Shown: one piece after another, positions 57,931 through 64,000 of the stretch
How the letters are laid out: each line of letters starts with the position of its first letter
Numbering within the stretch: the stretch's first letter is position 1
Assembly (NCBI RefSeq): GCF_006352065.1
Contig: NZ_CP040915.1
Span: 1,922,001 to 1,986,000, forward strand
Length of the DNA stretch: 64,000 nt
Reading direction: 5' to 3'
DNA from: Georgenia yuyongxinii
GTDB taxonomy: Bacteria; Actinomycetota; Actinomycetes; Actinomycetales; Actinomycetaceae
The notes under the pieces: model-generated
Seen by the model: only the letters and a program-made list of their open reading frames with translations
Database searches by the model: none
Told to the model about the DNA's origin: nothing
Made by a program: the position numbers and the translations under genes

Positions 57931-58015
57931 GCCCCAGATCATCGCGCACGCCGCACGCCGCGCCCACCCGCGCCTCACCAACGACCCGTGCGGCGGCGGT
58001 CCCTGGCAAGGCGCA

Positions 58016-58021
58016 TAAGAT
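58016..58021 (+). promoter_or_regulatory. -10 box of aspS
   Basis: TAAGAT lies about 50 bases before the aspS GTG; the -35 region is weak. A good GGAAGGAAA ribosome-binding site follows. Confidence 0.4.
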
Positions 58022-58073
58022 CGTCCGAGCGCCCGCCCGTCTAGCGGTGCGCCCCACCGTCGGAAGGAAATCC

Positions 58074-59879
58074 GTGCTCCGCACCCACAACGCCGGCTCA
58101 CTGCGCCCCAGCGACATCTCGACCACCGTCACCGTCACCGGCTGGGTGGACCGCCGCCGTGACCACGGCGGTGTCGCCTTCATCGACCTGCGGGACGCCT
58201 CGGGCATCGCCCAGGTCGTCATCCGGGACGAGGAGGTCGCGCACGAGCTGCGCAGCGAGTTCGTCCTGCAGGTCACGGGCGAGGTCGCCCGCCGTCCGGA
58301 GGGCAACACCAACCCCAACCTGCCCACCGGTGAGATCGAGGTCATCGCCGAGAACGTCGTCGTGCTCAACAAGGCCGATGCGCTGCCGTTCCAGGTCTCC
58401 GAGCACGCCGAGGACTCCGGCCAGGTGGGGGAGGAGGCACGGCTGAGGTACCGCTACCTGGACCTGCGCCGCAAGCCGCAGCAGTACGCCCTGCGCCTGC
58501 GGGCGAAGGTCAACCAGGCCGCCCGCCGGGTGCTCGACTCCCGCGAGTTCGTCGAGATCGAGACGCCCACGCTGACCCGGTCCACGCCCGAGGGTGCCCG
58601 CGACTTCCTCGTGCCGGCGCGTCTGTCGCCCGGTTCCTGGTACGCCCTGCCGCAGTCCCCGCAGCTGTTCAAGCAGCTGCTCATGGTCTCCGGCATGGAG
58701 CGCTACTACCAGATCGCCCGCTGCTACCGCGACGAAGATTTCCGCGCCGACCGTCAGCCGGAGTTCACCCAGCTCGACGTCGAGATGAGCTTCGTGGACC
58801 AGGACGACGTCATCGGCGTCGCCGAGGACGTCCTCGCCGAGCTGTGGAAGCTCATCGACTTCGAGATCCCGCGGCCCATCGCGCGCATGACGTACCGCGA
58901 CGCGATGGAGCGGTTCGGCACCGACAAGCCGGACCTGCGCTTCGGCCTGGAGCTGACCGACCTCACGGGCTACTTCAAGGACACGCCGTTCCGGGTGTTC
59001 CAGAGCCCGTACGTGGGTGCCGTCGTCATGCCTGGCGGGGCCTCGCAGCCGCGCCGCACCTTCGACGCCTGGCAGGACTGGGCGAAGTCCCGCGGCGCGA
59101 AGGGCCTCGCCTACGTCACGATCGGCGAGGACGGGACCCTGGGCGGCCCCGTCGCCAAGAACATCTCCGAGACCGAGCGGGAGGGTTTGGCCGCCGCCGT
59201 CGGCGCGAACCCGGGCGACTGCGTCTTCTTCGCCGCCGGCCGCGCCTCGGACGCTCGCGCCCTTCTCGGGGCCGCGCGCCTCGAGATCGGCCGCCGGGTC
59301 GGTCTGATCGACGAGGACGCCTGGTCCTTCGTGTGGGTGGTCGACGCCCCGCTGTTCAAGCCCACCGGCGAGGACGACGACGTGGCCGTGGGCCACGGCG
59401 CCTGGACCGCCGTGCACCACGCCTTCACGTCCCCGACGCCGGAGTGGATCGACCGCTTCGAGGAGTCGCCGGGCGAGGCGCTGGCCTACGCCTACGACAT
59501 CGTCTGCAACGGCAACGAGATCGGTGGTGGGTCGATCCGTATCCACCGCCGCGACGTGCAGCAGCGCGTGTTCGCCGTGATGGGGATCGACGAGGCCGAG
59601 GCGCAGGAGAAGTTCGGCTTCCTGCTCGACGCGTTCAAGTTCGGCGCCCCCCCGCACGGCGGCATCGCCTTCGGCTGGGACCGCATCGTCGCCCTGCTCA
59701 CCCACTCGGACTCCATCCGCGACGTCATCGCGTTCCCGAAGTCCGGCGGCGGGTACGACCCCCTCACGCAGGCGCCGGCGCCGATCACGCCGGAGCAGCG
59801 CAAGGAGGCCGGCGTCGACGCCAAGCCGAAGGACGCCGTCGCCGACGCGCCGAAGCAGGTCGAGCCGTCCCGGCGGTGA
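58074..59879 (+). CDS. aspS: Aspartyl-tRNA synthetase
   Basis: 601 aa, the bacterial-type class II enzyme. The OB-fold anticodon domain (1-105, with [21 protein letters not shown]) is followed by motif 2 ([24 protein letters not shown]), the bacterial GAD insertion (about 290-420) and motif 3 ([11 protein letters not shown] near 540). The GTG at 58074 has GGAAGGAAA upstream. The frame is open earlier, through the divergent promoter, but that part is noise. A GNAT gene overlaps its end. Confidence 0.97.
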   Translation: MLRTHNAGSLRPSDISTTVTVTGWVDRRRDHGGVAFIDLRDASGIAQVVIRDEEVAHELRSEFVLQVTGEVARRPEGNTNPNLPTGEIEVIAENVVVLNKADALPFQVSEHAEDSGQVGEEARLRYRYLDLRRKPQQYALRLRAKVNQAARRVLDSREFVEIETPTLTRSTPEGARDFLVPARLSPGSWYALPQSPQLFKQLLMVSGMERYYQIARCYRDEDFRADRQPEFTQLDVEMSFVDQDDVIGVAEDVLAELWKLIDFEIPRPIARMTYRDAMERFGTDKPDLRFGLELTDLTGYFKDTPFRVFQSPYVGAVVMPGGASQPRRTFDAWQDWAKSRGAKGLAYVTIGEDGTLGGPVAKNISETEREGLAAAVGANPGDCVFFAAGRASDARALLGAARLEIGRRVGLIDEDAWSFVWVVDAPLFKPTGEDDDVAVGHGAWTAVHHAFTSPTPEWIDRFEESPGEALAYAYDIVCNGNEIGGGSIRIHRRDVQQRVFAVMGIDEAEAQEKFGFLLDAFKFGAPPHGGIAFGWDRIVALLTHSDSIRDVIAFPKSGGGYDPLTQAPAPITPEQRKEAGVDAKPKDAVADAPKQVEPSRR

Positions 59880-60628
59880 CGAGCGCACCTACGCCGACGG
59901 CCAGCGGGAGCGAGGCACGCCTCGCCCGCTGGCCGTTCTGGCGCGCCAACGCCGACCGGTGGACCCCGCACCGAGTGTGGGACACCGACGGCGACGCCGC
60001 CCTGATCCAGGTGGACAGGGCCGGCGGAGCCGTGCTGATCGGCCTGGGGGAACCAGCCCCGCTGGCCCGGCTCCTCTCCGACATCGAGGCCGCGGCCGAC
60101 GTGCCCGCCGTCTCCCGCGCGATGCTCACCCGCGGCACGTGGGCGCTCGTGCCCGACGACGTCCGCCGCCGTACAGGGCTCCGGGCGGGCCGGCCCTGGG
60201 ACTGGTTGTCCACCGCGGCCGACCCGCCTCGCCACGACGGTGATGACCGGGTGGTGCCGCTGCCCGGCGGCGTCGAGCAGGCGCATGCGATCCTGGCCCG
60301 GGCGTACCCCGAGCGCGGTGTGCACGACGACGACGCCTCGCTGGACTGGTGGGCGTACCCCGGCCCGGCCGAGGAACCTGCTGCGGTGCTGGCCGCGCGC
60401 CGGCCCGCCCCCGGCGCGCCGGTGCACCTGTCCGCCGTCGGCGTCCTGCCCGAGCACCGGCGCCGAGGCGTCGCGGCGACCTTGGTGGCCGCGGTCACCC
60501 GGCGTGCGCTGCGGGAGGCGGCGATGGTCCACCTGGGCATCTGGGCCGACAGCGACGACGCCCGCCGGCTCTACACGCGGCTCGGGTTCGACACTGGCCA
60601 CCAGGTGGAGAACCTCGTCCGTGCGTGA
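59876..60628 (+). CDS. GNAT-family acetyltransferase
   Basis: 250 aa. The N-terminal half has no clear motif. The C-terminal half has the acetyl-CoA loop as [23 protein letters not shown] (R-R-x-G-V/A pattern) and ends with [22 protein letters not shown]. The substrate is unknown. The GTG overlaps the aspS stop by four bases, so it is translated with it; the association may be chance. Confidence 0.83.
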   Translation: MTSAPTPTASGSEARLARWPFWRANADRWTPHRVWDTDGDAALIQVDRAGGAVLIGLGEPAPLARLLSDIEAAADVPAVSRAMLTRGTWALVPDDVRRRTGLRAGRPWDWLSTAADPPRHDGDDRVVPLPGGVEQAHAILARAYPERGVHDDDASLDWWAYPGPAEEPAAVLAARRPAPGAPVHLSAVGVLPEHRRRGVAATLVAAVTRRALREAAMVHLGIWADSDDARRLYTRLGFDTGHQVENLVRA

Positions 60629-60662
60629 TGCGCCGACGCCACTCCCGGGCGATGCTCGCGGC

Positions 60663-62000
60663 ATGTCGTCACGTGCCCGCACCGTCCGGCCGCGCCTTCG
60701 GCGCGCGCGTGCGCTCGTGACGGCTGCGGCCGCCGCTGCGGCACTGTCCGCATGTGCGGGCCAGGCGGGCGGCGGTGAGCCGACCGCGACGGCGCCCAGA
60801 TCGCCGTCGCCGTCGCCCACCCTCCAGCCGTACGCGCACCCGTGGGGACCGAGCCCGGAAGAGGTGGCCTCCGCGACACAGGACGCCGCCGCCATGACCT
60901 CAGAAGAGGTGGCCGGGCAGGTGATCGTCGGCCGGCTGCAAGGCACCGACCCCGCGGTCGCGGCGGATCTTGTCGCGGAGCTGCACCTGGCCGGCGTGAT
61001 GATCACCGGCGGGAGCGTGGCGAGCCTGGAGCAGGTGCTCGCCCTCACCGGCGGCGTGCATGAGGCGGTCGCCGCCGACGGGCGCGACTGGCCGGCTCTT
61101 GTCAGCACGGACAACGAGGGCGGGTCGGTGCAGCGGATGTCGGGAGACATTGGGCCATGGACCACCTTTCCGGCGTTCGCCGACGCGGGGCGGGCGCTCG
61201 AAGGTGCGGTCACCGAGGGCGGCGACGCAACAGGCATCGTCACCGACGCGTACGCCGGCATGGCGACCGAGCTGCGCGCCTCGGGGGTGACGGTCGACTG
61301 GGCACCGGTGGCCGACGTCACCGTGCCCGGCCAGGACGTGACGATCGGCTCGCGGGCCGCAGGGGCCGACCCCGACGTCGTCGCGCGGGCCGTGACCGCC
61401 GCGCTGGAGGGGTTCCTCGACGGCGGCGTGCTGCCCGCCGTCAAGCACTTCCCCGGGCACGGCAGCCTCACCGCCGACTCCCACGCGGCCCTGCCGGTGC
61501 AGGCGGCGACCGACGCCGAGCTGCGCGCCCACGATCTGCCCCCGTTCCAGGCGGCCGTCGCGGCCGGCGTGCCGATGGTCATGCTCGGCCACATCGACGT
61601 CACCGCCTGGGACCACGGCACGCCGGCGTCGGTGTCCCCGGCGGCGTACCGGGTACTGCGTGACGGCATCGGCTTCAGCGGCGTCACCGTCACCGACAGC
61701 CTTGGCATGGGAGCGCTCAACGCGGTCGGCGGGCCGGGAGAGGTCGCCGTCGCCGCGCTGGCCGCGGGTGCCGACCTGCTCCTCAACCCGGCCGACAACT
61801 ACGCAGCCCACGCCGCCGTCGTCGCCGCGCTCGAGGACGGCACGCTCGACCGCGATTCCGTCGACGCCGCCGCCGGGCGCGTCATCGCCATGATGCGCCA
61901 TCAGGCCGAGCTCGCGGACCAGGCTGGGCCGGTCGGCCCGGAGGACGTCGGGTCCGCGAAGGAGGCGGCCGCCGCGTTGGCCGCGGCCGGCGAAAGGTAG
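60663..62000 (+). CDS. Glycoside hydrolase family 3 lipoprotein (beta-N-acetylhexosaminidase-like)
   Basis: 445 aa from the ATG at 60663. A signal peptide with lipobox L-S-A-C near residue 30 and a Pro/Ser linker anchor it outside the membrane. The GH3 barrel has the NagZ-type motif KHFPGHG-x-T-x-DSH at about 260, supplying the His/Asp acid-base pair. The nucleophile Asp is in VTDSLGMGAL near 343. Such enzymes remove N-acetylglucosamine from wall fragments; here it would act extracellularly. The stop is at 62000. Confidence 0.87.
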   Translation: MSSRARTVRPRLRRARALVTAAAAAAALSACAGQAGGGEPTATAPRSPSPSPTLQPYAHPWGPSPEEVASATQDAAAMTSEEVAGQVIVGRLQGTDPAVAADLVAELHLAGVMITGGSVASLEQVLALTGGVHEAVAADGRDWPALVSTDNEGGSVQRMSGDIGPWTTFPAFADAGRALEGAVTEGGDATGIVTDAYAGMATELRASGVTVDWAPVADVTVPGQDVTIGSRAAGADPDVVARAVTAALEGFLDGGVLPAVKHFPGHGSLTADSHAALPVQAATDAELRAHDLPPFQAAVAAGVPMVMLGHIDVTAWDHGTPASVSPAAYRVLRDGIGFSGVTVTDSLGMGALNAVGGPGEVAVAALAAGADLLLNPADNYAAHAAVVAALEDGTLDRDSVDAAAGRVIAMMRHQAELADQAGPVGPEDVGSAKEAAAALAAAGER

Positions 62001-62267
62001 CCGGGCGACGAGCTGGGGCGAGTGCGACGTACGACAAAGGCGGCCGTCCGGATGGACACGGGGGAAGGTCGGTCCTCGAGCGCGGCCGACCGATGCGAAG
62101 CCCCAACAAGGCGTCGACGCTGGCTGGTCCGGCCGGAACCCACAGTCGTCACCGCCAAGCCGGTGCGGTCAGTACGCCGGGTTTGTGAAGGGGCTCATGG
62201 TGGGGCCCAGGGGTGTGGTGGTGCTGTCGATCTCGCGGCGGCAGGCGTGGCCGGAGGGGGTTTGCCA
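62001..62267. other. Gene-free gap before the IS remnant
   Basis: 267 bases without a recognisable gene. No terminator with perfect arms was seen after the glycoside hydrolase gene. It may contain older insertion debris. Confidence 0.5.
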
Positions 62268-62625
62268 TGAACCGTCCGAGGTTTGATGCCGCATCCTTCT
62301 GAGTTGGAAGGATGCAGGTCATGCCGAAGAAGATCGATGAGGAGCTCAGGGAGCGTGCCGTTCGGCTGGTCCGTGAGCATCAGCAGGAGTACCCCTCGCT
62401 GACCGCGGCCTGCGTGGCGGCCGCCCGACAGTCGGTGTGGGAAAGGAATCGGTGCGCCGCTGGGTGCGCCAGGCCGAGGAAGAACCGCCGGCTGCGTGAG
62501 GACGTGGCCATCTTGAAAGCGGCGACATCTTTCTTTGCGGGGGAGCTCGACCCCCGCAACCGTTGATCATGGGCTTCGTCGACACCATGCGCGCCGAGGG
62601 GCATGCGGTCCGAGGGCGGGCAGAA
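62268..62625 (+). mobile_element. Truncated IS3-family element (orfA remnant, start of orfB)
   Basis: The left end TGAACCGTCCGAGGTTTGAT starts at 62268. orfA begins at the ATG at 62321 with MPKKIDEELRERAVRLV and the helix-turn-helix (EYPSLTAACVAAARQSV). A frameshift and internal deletion follow near 62430-62480; the leucine-zipper end REDVAILKAATSFF and ELDPRNR is still readable. orfB starts as MGFVDTMRAEGHAV and is cut off near 62625. No right end or full transposase remains, so it is inactive. Confidence 0.82.
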
Positions 62626-62628
62626 GGA

Positions 62629-63048
62629 TCAGAATCCGTAGTCGTCCCGCCGCGCCCAGCGCACCCCGTGAGCGTGGCTGACCAGCACTGCGCGCACCTC
62701 CACGTCGTGGGCGGTGAGGCCGTCATGAAACGTACACAGCCAGTGGCGGTCGGCTGAAGAGAGCATCGGCGGCCCCGGGCGCTCCCACACCAGGATCACC
62801 GCACGTGCCTCCACCACGTCGGCCGCCGTTCCGATGAGGGTGCCGAAGCCGGATGCGTCCTCTGCTCCCGGCAGCGCGGGCACGTCCTCGACAGGGATGA
62901 CAGGGCCGGTCAGCATCCCGTCGTCGTCCAGGAAGAACGACCACACCTGCCGTCTCACCGCGTGGCCGATGATGTCGCTCACGAAGCGCTCGATCATCTC
63001 GTCGGTTCTCAACGGCGTCGGGTCCGGATTTCGCGTGACGGTGCTCAT
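62629..63048 (-). CDS. Conserved hypothetical actinobacterial protein
   Basis: 139 aa from the ATG at 63048. It has no membrane helix or known motif. It begins TPLRTDEMIERFVSDIIGHAVRRQVW, has a GPVIPVEDVPALP loop and ends in WARRDDYGF. I recall similar unnamed proteins in other Micrococcales but cannot assign a function. Its stop is a few bases from the cut end of the IS3 remnant on the opposite strand, so the C-terminus may be the native one only just spared. Confidence 0.7.
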   Translation of the reverse strand: MSTVTRNPDPTPLRTDEMIERFVSDIIGHAVRRQVWSFFLDDDGMLTGPVIPVEDVPALPGAEDASGFGTLIGTAADVVEARAVILVWERPGPPMLSSADRHWLCTFHDGLTAHDVEVRAVLVSHAHGVRWARRDDYGF

Positions 63049-63181
63049 GGCAGGACGATGACGCCGGCTCGCCTCGGCGCGCCATACCGTCAGCACGTCC
63101 TGTGGATAGCGCGGCCGTACGAAGCGAACTCACTTAAGCCGACCGGTCAGGCGAGACCCAACGCGCTCGGGCTGACGGAGT

Positions 63182-64000
63182 TCAGGGGACCGGCCAGGTG
63201 TGCACGGGCTCGTTCGCGTTCATGCCGCGTACGTACTCCCCGAGCATCGCGGTCAGGGCGTCGTGGCGATCCATGCCGCGCGCCTCGAAGGACTCCGTCG
63301 CGGCCACCTGCCAGCTGGCGCCGTTGACCCTCAGCTTGGCCCTGGCCTCGATGATGCTCAGGTACCTGTCGACGGCCTCGGCGGCCACCCCCAGTCGTTC
63401 GAGGCCTTGGTGCGCGAGCGGCAGGAGGACCCGGAGCACGAGCTCGTCCCAGTCCACCCGCCCCGCACCGGGCCAGTACAGCCGTGCCTCGGCACCGTCC
63501 CGGGCGGCGACCTTGAAGTTCTCGTGGGCCGCGTCGAAGCTCATGCGCGACCAGACGGGGCGCTCGTCCACCACCATCTCCACGCACACGCCGTAGAAGA
63601 AGGCAGCGTTGGCGATCACGTCCACCACCGTCGGGCCCGAGGGCAGGACCCGGTTCTCCACGCGCAGATGCGGCATGCCGTCCGACACGTCGTAGATCGG
63701 CCGGTTCCAGCGGTAGATGGTGCCGTTGTGCAGCCGGAGCTCGGCAAGCTCGGGCGTGCCGCCGGCTTCGAGGACCGCCAGCGGGTCCTCGTCCCCGACC
63801 TCCGGCAGGAGCGCCGGGTAGTAACGCACGTTCTCCTCGAAGAGGTCGAAGATGGAGTTGATCCACCGGTCGCCGAACGGCACCAGCGGACGCACTCCCT
63901 GGTTGCGTAGCTCGGGCGAGCGGATATCGGTGGCTTGGAGAAACAGCTCGGGCCGCGTCTCCGCCTGGAGGCGATGCCCGAACAGGTAAGGCGAGTTCGC
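63182..64000 (-). CDS. GCS2-type glutamate-cysteine ligase, C-terminal part
   Basis: 273 codons; the 5' end lies beyond the right edge. Readable motifs: ANSPYLFGHRLQAETRPELF (the substrate-binding region of actinobacterial GCS2 proteins), RWINSIFDLFEENVRYYPALL, GTIYRWNRPIYD and LRVENRVLPSGPTVVD (a Glu/Asn-containing catalytic strand). The C-terminal part continues with RAKLRVNGASWQVAATESFEARGMDR. Homologues ligate glutamate to an amine, not always cysteine. Its stop is followed by 134 bases before the next gene. Confidence 0.82.
   Translation of the reverse strand, partial: ANSPYLFGHRLQAETRPELFLQATDIRSPELRNQGVRPLVPFGDRWINSIFDLFEENVRYYPALLPEVGDEDPLAVLEAGGTPELAELRLHNGTIYRWNRPIYDVSDGMPHLRVENRVLPSGPTVVDVIANAAFFYGVCVEMVVDERPVWSRMSFDAAHENFKVAARDGAEARLYWPGAGRVDWDELVLRVLLPLAHQGLERLGVAAEAVDRYLSIIEARAKLRVNGASWQVAATESFEARGMDRHDALTAMLGEYVRGMNANEPVHTWPVP

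Overview
The window is 64 kb of very GC-rich chromosome with GTG/TTG starts, ATGA/GTGA overlaps, Gly-Cys-Val tRNA clustering, phosphatidylinositol-mannoside genes and actinobacterial gene order throughout. It is an actinomycete, most likely a member of the Micrococcales (Cellulomonas/Georgenia-like); the family-level placement is inference, because no rRNA gene is present.

Layout. (1) 1-11.5 kb: the edge of a lipoprotein gene, then a minus-strand glgX-treY-treZ operon (glycogen/malto-oligosaccharide debranching and conversion to trehalose), a small membrane/GNAT-like protein, and an alpha-glucoside-type ABC importer (solute-binding lipoprotein plus two permeases, no ATPase). (2) 11.5-18.4 kb: a SulP anion transporter with an odd His/Asp insert, an AI-2E-type exporter, tRNA-Gly/Cys/Val, a class IV aminotransferase, a second tRNA-Val, and Kup K+ transporter behind a structured leader. 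(3) 18.5-24.2 kb: an accessory patch with a multiply broken Fic-family gene, a scrap of a conjugation ATPase, an ArsR-type regulator with a Cys cluster, a membrane protein, a two-component system and a sugar acetyltransferase. (4) 24.3-45.3 kb: the long core block thrS-HIT-pgsA-patA-pimA-(membrane protein)-prsW-pdxS-nudix-thioesterase-like-pdxT-yebC-ruvCAB-yajC-secDF-apt-rel. It follows, nearly gene for gene, the order I recall from mycobacteria. (5) 45.4-53.7 kb: a DUF349 gene whose N-terminal minisatellite carries a frameshift, a metallo-beta-lactamase-fold hydrolase, hisS and a pair of dynamin-like GTPases. (6) 53.8-64 kb: a hydrolase remnant, a strong inverted repeat, a DEAD-box RNA helicase, an MFS transporter, aspS-GNAT, a glycoside hydrolase family 3 lipoprotein, a truncated IS3-family remnant, a small unknown gene and the 3' part of a GCS2-type glutamate-cysteine ligase.

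Themes. Housekeeping modules (aminoacyl-tRNA synthesis, PIM lipid synthesis, PLP synthesis, Holliday-junction resolution, Sec translocation, stringent response) are intact. What stands out is the repeat load: a 63-bp minisatellite inside the DUF349 gene with a one-base deletion, a 203-bp tandem duplication inside the Fic pseudogene, 9-30 bp minisatellites in or just upstream of several genes, a 62-bp near-perfect palindrome before ruvC sharing a motif with direct repeats near the left edge, and a 64-bp inverted repeat after the GTPase pair. I did not find a clear undescribed defence or metabolic system; the best candidates for something new are the palindrome/repeat family, the frameshifted DUF349 minisatellite and the GTPase pair.
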